The position numbers and the translations under genes were made by a program. Below are positions 1 to 8,468 of a DNA stretch of 64,000 nucleotides, piece after piece. Under the pieces are notes generated by a model that made no database searches, had not been told where the DNA came from, and saw nothing but the letters and a program-made list of their open reading frames with translations. The DNA is from Neobacillus soli NBRC 102451 (GTDB taxonomy: Bacteria > Bacillota > Bacilli > Bacillales > Cytobacillaceae). Within the stretch, counting starts at the first letter, position 1, and the number at the start of each line of letters is the position of its first letter. The stretch lies in the NCBI RefSeq assembly GCF_001591665.1, contig NZ_BCVI01000040.1, positions 50,803 to 114,802 of the forward strand. Reading direction: 5' to 3'.

Positions 1-148
1 ATATCCCGAATGTGAATTCATCTCTTGGGATAAGCCTTTATCGCGCCCTTGCCCTAAATGTGAAGGGCTGCTGGTAGAAAAGAAGTTAAAAAAAGGTGTT
101 CAAGTCCAATGTGTTAATTGTGACTACAAGGAAGAACCGCAAAGCTAA
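1..148 (+). CDS. topA: DNA topoisomerase I, C-terminal end (partial)
   Basis: The window opens inside this gene; only the last 48 codons are present, read in the frame starting at base 2 and ending at TAA 146-148. The fragment holds two CxxC-type pairs (PEC at the start, then CPKC, then a CVNC pair near the end) spaced as in the zinc-ribbon repeats at the C-terminus of bacterial type IA topoisomerases. These zinc ribbons bind single-stranded DNA behind the relaxing enzyme. The identification rests on this ribbon plus position: topA lies directly upstream of trmFO in Bacillus. The catalytic domain is outside the window, so nothing can be said about it. A hairpin terminator follows at 156. Confidence 0.85.
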   Translation, partial: YPECEFISWDKPLSRPCPKCEGLLVEKKLKKGVQVQCVNCDYKEEPQS

Positions 149-155
149 GAGTAAG

Positions 156-180
156 AGAGTGGACAAAGTCCACTCTTTTA
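156..180 (+). terminator. Terminator after topA
   Basis: Nine-base-pair stem AGAGTGGAC / GTCCACTCT with an AAA loop, followed by TTTA. It sits 8 bases after the topA stop codon and separates topA from trmFO. Confidence 0.75.
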
Positions 181-319
181 CATTTGTCTAAACATAAAAC
201 TTTTTTCTTTTTGATTCGTATAGTACAATGCAAGATGGACTTAAAATGAGGGGAAGATAATGATAGTGCCGTTTCCCTTGTTGTACATAATTAATTAGGT
301 TGATTTAGGAGGTCACTAC

Positions 320-1627
320 ATGAATGATGTAACAATAAATGTTATAGGTGCTGGGTTGGCAGGAAGTGAAGCGGCTTGGCAGATTGCTAAACGCGGTGTG
401 AAGGTCCGCCTTTTCGAAATGAGACCGGTAAAGCAAACCCCAGCACACCATACAGATAAATTTGCGGAATTAGTTTGCAGTAATTCGCTTAGAGCTAATA
501 CGTTAACAAATGCGGTAGGCGTTTTAAAAGAAGAAATGAGAAAGCTTGATTCCGTGATTATTGCTGCCGCAGATGCTTGTGCCGTACCAGCTGGTGGTGC
601 CTTAGCTGTTGACCGCCATGAATTTGCTGCTAAAGTAACAGAGATGGTAAAAAATCATGAGAATGTGACAGTTGTAAATGAAGAGGTAACCGAAATTCCT
701 GATGGGCCCACCGTAATTGCTACAGGTCCGTTAACAAGCCCGAATCTCTCAGCGCAACTAAAAAGCTTGACGGGTGAAGACTATCTTTATTTTTATGATG
801 CAGCAGCACCGATTATTGAAAAAGAAAGCATCAACATGGATAAAGTTTATTTGAAGTCCCGCTATGATAAGGGAGATGCAGCGTATTTAAATTGTCCGAT
901 GACAGAGGAAGAGTTTGACCGTTTTTATGAAGCGCTTATTTCTGCAGAAACAGTTCCTTTAAAAGAATTTGAAAAAGAAGTCTTTTTTGAAGGCTGTATG
1001 CCAATTGAAGTGATGGCTGCAAGGGGAAGGAAAACGATGCTTTTTGGTCCGTTAAAACCAGTTGGCCTTGAGGACCCGAAAACAGGAAAGAGACCATTTG
1101 CGGTTATACAGCTCCGTCAAGATGATGCGGCAGGCACACTTTTTAATATTGTCGGTTTTCAGACACATTTAAAGTGGGGGCCGCAAAAAGAAGTTATTCA
1201 GTTAATTCCTGGTCTTGAAAATGCTGAAATTATTCGATATGGTGTGATGCATCGCAATACATTTATTAATTCCCCCAAGGTACTGAAGTCTACTTACCAA
1301 TTTCGATTTCGGGAGGATTTATTTTTCGCAGGTCAAATGACCGGTGTTGAAGGATATGTAGAATCTGCTGCAAGCGGGTTAATTGCTGGGTTAAATGCAG
1401 CCAGGTTAGTGCAGGGGATGGAGCCACTTGAATTTCCAGCTGAAACTGCCCTAGGGAGTATGGCGCGGTATATCACCACAGCAAATCCAAAGAATTTCCA
1501 ACCAATGAACGCGAATTTTGGCTTATTTCCCGAACTTCCGGTAAGAATTAAAGGGAAGCAGGAAAGGAACCTTGAGCACGCAAACCGAGCGTTGGAAACA
1601 ATTCAGAACTTTATGAAGGTTTTGTAA
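320..1627 (+). CDS. trmFO: tRNA (uracil-54-C5) methyltransferase, folate/FAD-dependent
   Basis: 435 residues, the usual length of the family. TrmFO makes 5-methyluridine at position 54 of the tRNA T-loop, using methylenetetrahydrofolate as carbon source and FADH2 as reductant, in the cytoplasm. The N-terminus carries the FAD dinucleotide-binding glycine motif [11 protein letters not shown] (residues 10-20). The two cysteines known to be catalytic in the B. subtilis enzyme are present at residues 53 ([10 protein letters not shown] context) and 226 (FFEGCMPIE context). The start is ATG after AGGAGG (310-314 region). It probably has its own transcript, since topA ends in a terminator; a possible -10 TACAAT lies at 224-229 but with no clear -35 partner. 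In B. subtilis xerC follows; here it does not. Confidence 0.97.
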   Translation: MNDVTINVIGAGLAGSEAAWQIAKRGVKVRLFEMRPVKQTPAHHTDKFAELVCSNSLRANTLTNAVGVLKEEMRKLDSVIIAAADACAVPAGGALAVDRHEFAAKVTEMVKNHENVTVVNEEVTEIPDGPTVIATGPLTSPNLSAQLKSLTGEDYLYFYDAAAPIIEKESINMDKVYLKSRYDKGDAAYLNCPMTEEEFDRFYEALISAETVPLKEFEKEVFFEGCMPIEVMAARGRKTMLFGPLKPVGLEDPKTGKRPFAVIQLRQDDAAGTLFNIVGFQTHLKWGPQKEVIQLIPGLENAEIIRYGVMHRNTFINSPKVLKSTYQFRFREDLFFAGQMTGVEGYVESAASGLIAGLNAARLVQGMEPLEFPAETALGSMARYITTANPKNFQPMNANFGLFPELPVRIKGKQERNLEHANRALETIQNFMKVL

Positions 1628-1997
1628 AATTTATTGCAAGGGCTATTGAAGTATGTTACTATTTAGTAGCCCTTGCAGAGTGAATGTAATAACAATTGTG
1701 AAAGTTTTATTAAAGTTTTTTATCGGGTATTTACAAATGGAGTGAAATTACGCAAAATAAACAATTGACCATTATCAACATGTAATTAGTGATTTCTTTT
1801 TATTAAGCGTTTGAGGGAACGGTTTAACAAATGAAACAAAACGACACTGAAGAAAAACGTATATAGCCCTGCATCCAAGGGCATAAATGAATACAGTTTT
1901 CATAATCTTCATGTATAAGGTGATTTTAACCATTGTTACATACATTATCTTCGTTAAATAGTGAACCGAAATAACTCCAAAAGGAGGAATCATCATT
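1628..1997. other. 370-bp gap where xerC (codV) normally sits
   Basis: No convincing gene is present. The only open frame of note is a 73-codon minus-strand frame whose start overlaps the hslV ribosome site and which has no ribosome site of its own. I find no remnant of the tyrosine-recombinase C-terminus. The stretch holds an 11-bp perfect inverted repeat (1635-1677), an AT-rich body, and the strong hslV ribosome site AAGGAGG at 1981. No SigA promoter with good spacing could be chosen, although one for hslV must lie here or transcription reads through from trmFO. Confidence 0.6.
1635..1677. repeat. 11-bp perfect inverted repeat after trmFO
   Basis: Arms TGCAAGGGCTA (1635-1645) and TAGCCCTTGCA (1667-1677) enclose a 21-base loop. 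It begins 8 bases after the trmFO stop. There is no T run on either side, so it is a poor intrinsic terminator and may instead be a 3'-end stabilising hairpin. Confidence 0.6.
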
Positions 1998-2540
1998 ATG
2001 AACCAATTTCATGCAACAACAATATTTGCCATTCATCATAACGGCGAATGCTCAATGTCTGGAGATGGTCAAGTAACATTTGGCAATGCGGTTGTGATGA
2101 AGCACACAGCAAAAAAAGTAAGAAAGATATTTAATGGTAAGGTTTTGGCAGGTTTTGCTGGTTCTGTTGCGGACGCTTTTACCCTTTTTGAACTGTTTGA
2201 AGGGAAATTAGAGGAATTTAACGGGAATCTGCAAAGAGCAGCAGTCGAACTTGCTAAAGAATGGAGAAATGACAAAATGCTTCGGAAGTTGGAAGCGATG
2301 TTAATTGTTATGGACCGTGAAAGTTTACTTCTTGTATCCGGAACTGGGGAAGTTATCGAACCTGATGACGGAATTCTTGCGATTGGCTCAGGTGGAAATT
2401 ATGCATTAGCCGCAGGTCGTTCATTAAAAGGCTATGCAGGAGACCAGTTATCGGCGAAACAAATAGCGAAAGCCTCTTTAGAAATAGCCGCGGACATATG
2501 TGTGTACACGAACCACAACATTATCGTTGAAGAGCTATAA
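1998..2540 (+). CDS. hslV: ATP-dependent protease HslV (ClpQ/CodW) peptidase subunit
   Basis: 180 residues, matching the family. HslV forms two stacked hexameric rings of proteasome-beta fold that degrade proteins unfolded by HslU. The N-terminus reads [10 protein letters not shown]; the TTIF block is the conserved site at which the threonine nucleophile is exposed in other bacteria. [21 protein letters not shown] and the [13 protein letters not shown] glycine-rich strand are family signatures. The ATG at 1998 follows AAGGAGG with good spacing. hslU starts 20 bases downstream, so the two are an operon. Oddity: B. subtilis ClpQ begins Met-Ser-Ser and has been reported to use an N-terminal serine; here position 2 is asparagine (see findings). 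Confidence 0.97.
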   Translation: MNQFHATTIFAIHHNGECSMSGDGQVTFGNAVVMKHTAKKVRKIFNGKVLAGFAGSVADAFTLFELFEGKLEEFNGNLQRAAVELAKEWRNDKMLRKLEAMLIVMDRESLLLVSGTGEVIEPDDGILAIGSGGNYALAAGRSLKGYAGDQLSAKQIAKASLEIAADICVYTNHNIIVEEL

Positions 2541-2560
2541 CGGGAAGGAGACTGTTAAAC

Positions 2561-3964
2561 ATGGGAAAGATAACTAATTTAACCCCTCGTCAAATTGTAG
2601 AAAGACTGGATCAATATATTATTGGTCAGAAGGATGCTAAGAAAGCAGTTGCTGTTGCCCTTAGGAATCGCTACAGAAGAGGCATGTTAAATGAGAAGCT
2701 CCGGGATGAAATTATCCCCAAGAATATTTTGATGATTGGCCCAACAGGTGTTGGGAAAACAGAAATTGCCAGAAGAATTGCAAAAATTGTTGGTGCACCT
2801 TTTATTAAGGTTGAAGCCACAAAATTTACTGAGGTTGGCTACGTCGGCCGGGATGTTGAATCGATGGTAAGAGATCTTGCTGAAATCTCTGTTCGTTTAG
2901 TGAAAGAGGAACGAATGCAAAGTGTGAAGGAACGAGCCGAAGAGAATGCGAATAGCCGGCTAGTCGATTTACTTGTTCCAACTGCTAAAAAAACGAATAA
3001 TTATAAAAACCCGTTGGAAATGTTATTTGGGGGCGGGAATTCATCTGTTGAGCAGGAAACACAACAAGAAGATTATACCGTCCATGAAAAACGGAAAATC
3101 GTTAAAGAAAAATTAGCTCTTGGTCAGCTGGAGAATGAAATGGTTACGGTCGACGTAGAAGAGCAAGCCCCATCTATGTTTGACATGCTTCAAGGTTCAG
3201 GGATTGAACAAATGGGGATGAATATGCAGGACGCCCTAAGCAGCTTTATGCCGAAGAAACGAAAAAAGCGAAAATTAACTGTCCACGAAGCTAGAAAGGT
3301 ATTAACTAGCGAAGAGGCTGCTAAGCTGATTGATATGGATGAAGTTACGTCAGAAGCGGTTTATCGTGCCGAACAAACGGGTATAATTTTTATTGATGAA
3401 ATTGATAAAATTGCCAGTAAAAATTCCGGTGGTTCTTCCGCGGATGTCTCAAGAGAAGGTGTCCAAAGAGATATTTTACCGATTGTGGAAGGTTCGACAG
3501 TGGTAACTAAATATGGGTCGGTAAAAACCGATCATGTATTATTTATTGCCGCAGGAGCATTTCATATGGCGAAACCATCAGATTTAATACCAGAGCTTCA
3601 AGGCCGTTTTCCAATTCGTGTGGAACTAACTAAGCTGACTGTGGAAGATTTCTACCGGATCTTGATTGAGCCGGATAATGCTCTTATTAAGCAATATCAA
3701 GCATTATTGGAAACAGAAGGTATACAAATTGAATTTTCTGACGATGCTATTCGTAGAATTGCAGAAGTGGCCTTTGATGTGAATCAAAACACAGCTAATA
3801 TTGGTGCACGGCGACTTCATACGATACTTGAAAAACTTTTAGAAGACCTGTCTTTTGAAGCTCCAGATATTGCAATGGAGAAAATAACGATTACGCCGCA
3901 GTATGTAGATGAAAAACTTGGTGCTATCTCGAAAAATAAAGACTTAAGTCAGTTTATACTTTAA
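2561..3964 (+). CDS. hslU: ATP-dependent unfoldase HslU (ClpY/CodX)
   Basis: 467 residues, the length of B. subtilis ClpY. AAA+ ATPase that unfolds substrates and feeds them to HslV. The Walker A motif GPTGVGKT is at residues 60-67, following the conserved [21 protein letters not shown] block. The variable, charged intermediate (I) domain lies roughly between residues 110 and 240. Walker B (FIDEIDKI) and the C-terminal sensor-2 region with GARRLHT follow. The C-terminus ends SQFIL, consistent with the tail that docks on HslV and activates it. Ribosome site GGAAGGAG precedes the ATG; hslV is 20 bases upstream and codY 93 bases downstream with no terminator between, so read-through into codY is likely. 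Confidence 0.97.
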   Translation: MGKITNLTPRQIVERLDQYIIGQKDAKKAVAVALRNRYRRGMLNEKLRDEIIPKNILMIGPTGVGKTEIARRIAKIVGAPFIKVEATKFTEVGYVGRDVESMVRDLAEISVRLVKEERMQSVKERAEENANSRLVDLLVPTAKKTNNYKNPLEMLFGGGNSSVEQETQQEDYTVHEKRKIVKEKLALGQLENEMVTVDVEEQAPSMFDMLQGSGIEQMGMNMQDALSSFMPKKRKKRKLTVHEARKVLTSEEAAKLIDMDEVTSEAVYRAEQTGIIFIDEIDKIASKNSGGSSADVSREGVQRDILPIVEGSTVVTKYGSVKTDHVLFIAAGAFHMAKPSDLIPELQGRFPIRVELTKLTVEDFYRILIEPDNALIKQYQALLETEGIQIEFSDDAIRRIAEVAFDVNQNTANIGARRLHTILEKLLEDLSFEAPDIAMEKITITPQYVDEKLGAISKNKDLSQFIL

Positions 3965-4057
3965 GAGTAACGCCAAATATAATACCTAATACGTAAAATA
4001 TTTTTGTTCAATTTTAAAATTCAATAATGGTTATAGTTAATTAGGAGGAAGAAACAG

Positions 4058-4837
4058 ATGGATTTACTTACGAAGACAAGAAAGATTAATGTATTATTAC
4101 AAAAGGCTGCTGGAAAACCAGTCAACTTTAAAGAGATGGCCGAGACGTTAAGTGAGGTTATTGAAGCGAATATTTACGTTGTCAGCCGCCGTGGCAAACT
4201 TTTAGGCTTTACTATTCATCAGCAAATTGAAAACGAACGTATGAAACAAATGTTTGAGGACCGCCAATTTCCAGAAGAATATACTAACGGTTTATTTAGT
4301 ATTCAAGAAACGTCTTCAAATCTTGATATTGAAAGTAAATATACTGCCTTTCCGGTAGAAAACAGAGATTTATTCCGTGAAGGTTTAACAACTATTGTTC
4401 CGATTATTGGTGGTGGTGAACGTCTAGGGACATTAATCCTGGCAAGATTGCAGGAAAAATTCCATGATGATGATCTAATCCTGGCTGAGTATGGTGCAAC
4501 TGTAGTAGGTATGGAGATTTTACGCGAAAAGTCAGAAGTGATCGAAGAGGAAGCAAGAAGTAAAGCGGTTGTGCAAATGGCAATCAGTTCATTGTCTTAT
4601 AGTGAGCTTGAAGCAATTGAGCACATCTTTGAGGAACTTAATGGCCGTGAAGGCTTATTGGTTGCTTCGAAAATTGCTGACCGAGTTGGTATCACCCGTT
4701 CAGTTATTGTAAATGCATTAAGAAAGCTTGAAAGTGCAGGGGTAATCGAATCCCGTTCCCTTGGTATGAAAGGAACTTATATCAAAGTTTTAAATAATAA
4801 GTTTCTAGTTGAGCTTGATAAATTAAGATCTAATTAA
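4058..4837 (+). CDS. codY: GTP- and branched-chain-amino-acid-sensing transcriptional repressor CodY
   Basis: 259 residues, identical in length to B. subtilis CodY. Global regulator that represses amino-acid uptake and synthesis, competence and other stationary-phase genes while GTP and isoleucine/leucine/valine are plentiful. The N-terminal GAF domain (about 1-155) keeps residues known to line the branched-chain amino-acid pocket: Arg61, Phe71, Thr96 and Phe98. The C-terminal winged helix carries [22 protein letters not shown] at about residues 203-224, the DNA-recognition helix. Ribosome site AGGAGG precedes the ATG. It is last in the hslV-hslU-codY unit and is followed by a terminator. In B. 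subtilis the flagellar operon comes next; here rpsB does. Confidence 0.98.
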   Translation: MDLLTKTRKINVLLQKAAGKPVNFKEMAETLSEVIEANIYVVSRRGKLLGFTIHQQIENERMKQMFEDRQFPEEYTNGLFSIQETSSNLDIESKYTAFPVENRDLFREGLTTIVPIIGGGERLGTLILARLQEKFHDDDLILAEYGATVVGMEILREKSEVIEEEARSKAVVQMAISSLSYSELEAIEHIFEELNGREGLLVASKIADRVGITRSVIVNALRKLESAGVIESRSLGMKGTYIKVLNNKFLVELDKLRSN

Positions 4838-4846
4838 TAAATACAT

Positions 4847-4878
4847 TTCCCTGGGCCAGCCTGGGGAATTTTATTTTT
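4847..4878 (+). terminator. Terminator after codY
   Basis: A nine-pair stem from TTCCCTGGG to CCTGGGGAA (two G-U pairs, CCAG loop) runs into TTTTATTTTT. It ends the hslV-hslU-codY transcript. Confidence 0.7.
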
Positions 4879-4890
4879 GCAAAAGTATAC

Positions 4891-4919
4891 TTGATTGTTG
4901 CTGGCACATATGCTATATT
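4891..4919 (+). promoter_or_regulatory. SigA promoter for rpsB
   Basis: TTGATT (4891-4896), 17-base spacer, TATATT (4914-4919) with an extended-10 TG two bases upstream. The expected start is near 4926, giving a leader of about 107 bases before rpsB. Confidence 0.75.
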
Positions 4920-4940
4920 ATTTGATGGTGTTAATACACA

Positions 4941-5003
4941 CGCTCGTTGATTTAAACAGACGGTGCTGTTCATAACAGTTTCTGTTTAAAAATGAAGTGA
5001 GCG
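4941..5003 (+). promoter_or_regulatory. Structured leader of rpsB (nested inverted repeats)
   Basis: Three nested pairings can be read: CGCTC (4941-4945) with GAGCG (4999-5003); TTTAAACAG (4951-4959) with CTGTTTAAA (4982-4990); CTGTT (4966-4970) with AACAG (4974-4978). The whole lies in the predicted 5' leader just before the rpsB ribosome site. Ribosomal protein leaders often bind the encoded protein; S2 autoregulation here is inference from position and structure only. Confidence 0.55.
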
Positions 5004-5033
5004 GAGGAAAACAAACCATTAGGAGGAAAAAAC

Positions 5034-5750
5034 ATGTCAGTTATTTCAATGAAGCAATTGCTTGAAGCTGGTGTACATTTCGGACACCAAACTCGCCGTT
5101 GGAACCCTAAGATGAAGAAATACATCTTCACAGAGCGTAACGGTATCTACATTATCGACCTTCAAAAAACAGTTAAAAAGGTTGAAGAAGCTTATAACTG
5201 GGTGAAGGAACTTGCTGGTAACGGCGGAACAGTTCTTTTTGTTGGTACAAAGAAACAAGCTCAAGATTCTGTTAAAGAAGAAGCAGCTCGTTCTGGTATG
5301 TACTTTGTTAACCAACGTTGGTTGGGTGGTACTTTAACTAACTTTGAAACAATTCAAAAGCGTATTAGCCGCTTAAAAGATATCGAAAGAATGTCTGAAG
5401 ACGGTACTTTCGAAGTATTACCGAAAAAAGAAGTTGTTCAATTAAAGAAACAACAAGAACGCCTTGAAAAATTCTTAGGCGGAATCAAAGACATGAAGAA
5501 GCTTCCAGATGCACTATTCATTATTGATCCTCGTAAAGAGCGTATTGCAGTTGCAGAAGCAAAGAAATTACACATTCCTATCGTAGGTATTGTTGATACA
5601 AACTGTGATCCAGACGAAATCGATGTTGTTATTCCAGCGAATGACGATGCGATTCGTGCGGTTAAGCTTTTAACAGGTAAAATGGCAGATGCCATCCTTG
5701 AAGGAAAGCAAGTTGTTGAAGAAGAAGAAGAACAACAACCAACTGCATAA
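5034..5750 (+). CDS. rpsB: 30S ribosomal protein S2
   Basis: 238 residues, close to the usual 240-250. S2 binds late in small-subunit assembly, on the solvent side at the head-body junction. The start [27 protein letters not shown] and the later blocks [21 protein letters not shown] and [14 protein letters not shown] are family signatures; the C-terminus is a short acidic run ending in QQPTA. The ATG follows AGGAGG; a second GGAGG lies about 25 bases further upstream, next to the leader hairpin. It is separated from tsf by a strong terminator-like hairpin, so tsf expression is probably partly attenuated or independently promoted. Codon use is strongly biased, as expected for a highly expressed gene. 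Confidence 0.98.
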   Translation: MSVISMKQLLEAGVHFGHQTRRWNPKMKKYIFTERNGIYIIDLQKTVKKVEEAYNWVKELAGNGGTVLFVGTKKQAQDSVKEEAARSGMYFVNQRWLGGTLTNFETIQKRISRLKDIERMSEDGTFEVLPKKEVVQLKKQQERLEKFLGGIKDMKKLPDALFIIDPRKERIAVAEAKKLHIPIVGIVDTNCDPDEIDVVIPANDDAIRAVKLLTGKMADAILEGKQVVEEEEEQQPTA

Positions 5751-5770
5751 ATTATTGTAGTGTAGAAATG

Positions 5771-5813
5771 AAAAAGGTGATAAGAGGTGAACCACCCTTT
5801 ATCACCTTTTTTT
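5771..5813 (+). terminator. Terminator or attenuator between rpsB and tsf
   Basis: A stem built on AAAAGGTGATAA / TTATCACCTTTT with an inner GGTG/CACC pairing, followed by a run of T. rpsB and tsf are usually co-transcribed, so partial read-through is expected. Confidence 0.8.
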
Positions 5814-5819
5814 AAGAAG

Positions 5820-5859
5820 TAGCCAATGAAAATAGTTTTTTCTTACTCTACATTGGCTA
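5820..5859. repeat. 9-bp perfect inverted repeat upstream of tsf
   Basis: Arms TAGCCAATG (5820-5828) and CATTGGCTA (5851-5859) with a 22-base loop, between the rpsB terminator and the tsf ribosome site. No T run follows, so it is not a terminator; it may be a tsf leader hairpin. Confidence 0.5.
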
Positions 5860-5899
5860 AGATATGGATACATAGTAAAATAAAGGAGGAATTTACATT

Positions 5900-6784
5900 A
5901 TGGCAGTTACTGCTCAAATGGTTAAAGAATTACGTGAAAAAACTGGTGCAGGGATGATGGATTGTAAAAAAGCACTTACAGAAACAGATGGTGATATGGA
6001 AAAAGCAATTGATTTCCTACGTGAAAAAGGAATTGCAAAAGCTGCAAATAAAGCAGACCGTGTAGCTGCTGAAGGTTTAACTTCTATCTTAACAGAAGGT
6101 AACGATGCAGTTATACTTGAAGTAAACTCCGAAACTGACTTCGTTGCTAAAAACGAAGGCTTCCAAACGCTTGTTAAGGAACTTGCTGCACACCTTATTA
6201 ATAACAAACCGGCTACTGTAGAAGAAGCTTTAGCTCAAACAATGGAAAACGGTACAACTGTTGACTATCATATCAATGCTGCGATTGCTAAAATTGGCGA
6301 AAAGCTTTCACTTCGTCGTTTTGCTGTCGTATCTAAAACTGACAATGATGCATTTGGTGCTTACCTTCATATGGGTGGACGTATCAGCGTGTTAACCGTT
6401 CTTGAAGGAACTACTGATGCCGATGCTGCAAAAGATATTTCCATGCACATCGCAGCACTTAGTCCAAAATATGTTTCCCGTGACGAAGTTTCACAAGAAG
6501 AAGTTGAGCATGAGCGTCAGGTTTTAACACAACAAGCTCTTAACGAAGGCAAGCCTGCGAAAATCGTTGAAAAGATGGTAGAAGGCCGTCTTGGAAAATA
6601 CTTTGAAGATGTTTGCGTGCTTGACCAATCTTTCGTTAAAAATCCTGATCAAAAGGTTCGTCAATTTGTTGAATCCAAGGGTGCAACACTTCGTGAATTC
6701 GTACGTTTCGAAGTTGGAGAAGGCATTGAAAAACGTGAAGATAACTTTGCTGAAGAAGTTATGAACCAAGTAAATAAACAATAG
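5900..6784 (+). CDS. tsf: Translation elongation factor Ts
   Basis: 294 residues, the family length. EF-Ts exchanges GDP for GTP on EF-Tu in the cytoplasm. The N-terminal UBA-like domain contains [19 protein letters not shown] (about residues 9-27), and the catalytic TDFVAKN motif that contacts the EF-Tu nucleotide site is at about residues 80-86. Two core subdomains with dimerisation/insert regions follow. The ATG follows AAGGAGG. It lies downstream of rpsB, the nearly universal bacterial arrangement, with a terminator-like hairpin and a second inverted repeat in between. Confidence 0.98.
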   Translation: MAVTAQMVKELREKTGAGMMDCKKALTETDGDMEKAIDFLREKGIAKAANKADRVAAEGLTSILTEGNDAVILEVNSETDFVAKNEGFQTLVKELAAHLINNKPATVEEALAQTMENGTTVDYHINAAIAKIGEKLSLRRFAVVSKTDNDAFGAYLHMGGRISVLTVLEGTTDADAAKDISMHIAALSPKYVSRDEVSQEEVEHERQVLTQQALNEGKPAKIVEKMVEGRLGKYFEDVCVLDQSFVKNPDQKVRQFVESKGATLREFVRFEVGEGIEKREDNFAEEVMNQVNKQ

Positions 6785-6846
6785 TCAATTATTCTCTGGC
6801 TTAAAACAAAACAAGTTTTAAGGGAATGTTACTGGAATAGGTTGTG

Positions 6847-6876
6847 AATAGGGGACACGGTGTGTTCCCTATTTTT
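6847..6876 (+). terminator. Terminator between tsf and pyrH
   Basis: AATAGGGGACAC pairs with GTGTTCCCTATT across a GGT loop, followed by a T run. It lies upstream of the pyrH ribosome site and ends or attenuates the rpsB-tsf transcript. Confidence 0.7.
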
Positions 6877-6907
6877 AAAGATTAAATTTACATATCCGGA
6901 GGTTTAT

Positions 6908-7633
6908 ATGAGCGATCCTAAGTACAAACGCGTTGTATTAAAATTGAGCGGCGAAGCACTTGCTGGTGAATCGAGCTTTGGAATTAAACCTTCTGTCATC
7001 AAATCCATCGCCATCCAAGTGAAAGAAATAGCGGAGCTTGGAGTAGAGGTTGCCGTTGTTGTCGGTGGCGGTAATATTTGGCGTGGCAAAATTGGCAGCG
7101 AAATGGGTATGGACCGAGCAACAGCCGATTATATGGGAATGCTTGCAACAGTTATGAATTCCTTAGCCCTGCAGGATAGTTTAGAGCACTTAGGGATTGA
7201 ATCCCGTGTGCAAACATCTATTGAAATGCGTCAGGTGGCGGAACCATATATTAGACGTCGGGCCATTAGGCATTTAGAGAAAAAACGGGTTGTCATTTTT
7301 GCGGCGGGTACGGGTAATCCCTATTTCTCAACTGATACAACGGCTGCATTAAGAGCAGCTGAAATTGATGCTGAAGTCATTCTAATGGCAAAAAATAATG
7401 TCGATGGCGTTTATTCTGCTGACCCAAGAATAGATCCAAACGCTACTAAATATGAAGATTTATCTTTCCTTGATGTTTTGAAAGAGGGATTAGCAGTCAT
7501 GGATTCTACTGCCTCTTCGTTATGTATGGATAATGATATTCCGTTGATTGTGTTTTCGATTATGGAACAGGGCAATATTAAACGTGCCGTTTTGGGTGAA
7601 AAAATTGGAACGATTGTTAGGGGGAAAAATTAA
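6908..7633 (+). CDS. pyrH: UMP kinase
   Basis: 241 residues, normal for bacterial UMP kinase. It phosphorylates UMP to UDP with ATP, is hexameric, activated by GTP and inhibited by UTP. The amino-acid-kinase fold signatures are visible: [10 protein letters not shown] near the start, [11 protein letters not shown], and [21 protein letters not shown] text late in the protein (here [17 protein letters not shown]). A longer frame opens at 6860, but that start lies inside the terminator hairpin; the ATG at 6908 follows CCGGAGG and gives the conserved [17 protein letters not shown]-terminus. The stop codon overlaps the frr start by one base (TAATG), indicating translational coupling. Confidence 0.97.
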   Translation: MSDPKYKRVVLKLSGEALAGESSFGIKPSVIKSIAIQVKEIAELGVEVAVVVGGGNIWRGKIGSEMGMDRATADYMGMLATVMNSLALQDSLEHLGIESRVQTSIEMRQVAEPYIRRRAIRHLEKKRVVIFAAGTGNPYFSTDTTAALRAAEIDAEVILMAKNNVDGVYSADPRIDPNATKYEDLSFLDVLKEGLAVMDSTASSLCMDNDIPLIVFSIMEQGNIKRAVLGEKIGTIVRGKN

Positions 7634-8190
7634 TGCCAAAACAAGTCATTACGAATACAAAAGAACGTATGATAAAAGCAATTCAGTCTTATTCACGTGA
7701 ACTTGCGAGCATTCGTGCTGGAAGAGCAAGTGCTTCATTGCTGGACAGAATTACCATTGAATATTATGGTGCACCTACTCCTGTGAATCAACTGGCAGGA
7801 ATTTCAACACCGGAAGCAAGACTACTTGTCATACAACCATATGATAAATCCATTCTTGGTGCTATTGAAAAAGCAATCTTGAAGTCTGATTTAGGGTTAA
7901 ATCCGACGAACGATGGTCTAGTCATTCGACTTTCCATTCCACAATTGACCGAAGAGCGCCGTAAAGAGCTAGTGAAAGTAGTAAGAAAAGAATCAGAAGA
8001 GGCAAAAGTTGCCATTCGGAACATTCGCCGTGATGCCAATGATGATTTGAAAAAGTTGGAGAAAAATGGTGAAATTACGGAAGATGCGCTTCGCGGCTAT
8101 TCTGATGATATTCAAAAGCTGACGGACGAGAATATTCAAAAAGTTGACCAAGTCACTAAGGACAAAGAAAAAGAAATTTTAGAGGTGTAA
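7633..8190 (+). CDS. frr: Ribosome recycling factor
   Basis: 185 residues, exactly the family size. RRF, with EF-G, splits the post-termination ribosome into subunits. The tRNA-shaped protein has a long three-helix bundle; the conserved text [30 protein letters not shown] and the later [20 protein letters not shown] block are visible. It overlaps pyrH by one base. A terminator follows at 8213, so pyrH-frr is a two-gene unit fed by any read-through from tsf. In nearly all Firmicutes frr follows pyrH. Confidence 0.98.
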   Translation: MPKQVITNTKERMIKAIQSYSRELASIRAGRASASLLDRITIEYYGAPTPVNQLAGISTPEARLLVIQPYDKSILGAIEKAILKSDLGLNPTNDGLVIRLSIPQLTEERRKELVKVVRKESEEAKVAIRNIRRDANDDLKKLEKNGEITEDALRGYSDDIQKLTDENIQKVDQVTKDKEKEILEV

Positions 8191-8212
8191 GGCACGGTGC
8201 ATTTCTATGAAA

Positions 8213-8237
8213 GAACCCTCTTTTCAGGGGGTTTTTT
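8213..8237 (+). terminator. Terminator after frr
   Basis: AACCCT pairs with AGGGGGTT around a short TTTTC loop, followed by six T. It closes the pyrH-frr unit. Confidence 0.7.
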
Positions 8238-8355
8238 CACTATTTTATAACACATATTTTAATATGAGTGATTGTCCGAGAAAGTAGTCTGAATATTATT
8301 CTTAATTCCTTTTATTTTACATAAGTTATAAATAAGAGATATATACTCATTTTTT

Positions 8356-8364
8356 TGGTATGAT
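8356..8364 (+). promoter_or_regulatory. Possible extended -10 promoter for uppS operon
   Basis: TGGTATGAT carries an extended-10 TG and a good TATGAT hexamer. No convincing -35 is present 17 bases upstream (GAGATA). It lies 105 bases before uppS, downstream of the frr terminator. Confidence 0.35.
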
Positions 8365-8468
8365 AAAAACAACTACCCGAAATCCTCATAACAATGGCAC
8401 TGGCTCAAAGGGAATATTTTATGATTTATTTTCGGAGGAAACGATTACCTAATTGGAGGAGCAATGTC

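Noticed and set aside
1775..1996. 73-codon minus-strand open frame in the xerC gap
   Set aside because: Its start overlaps the hslV ribosome site, it has no ribosome site of its own and its composition looks like random AT-rich sequence.
4012..4023. AATTTTAAAATT near codY as a CodY box
   Set aside because: The 12-base AT palindrome lacks the central CWG of the CodY motif and is expected by chance in AT-rich DNA.
6860..6907. Upstream extension of pyrH
   Set aside because: Lies in a terminator stem and T run; ATG 6908 has the ribosome site and conserved start.
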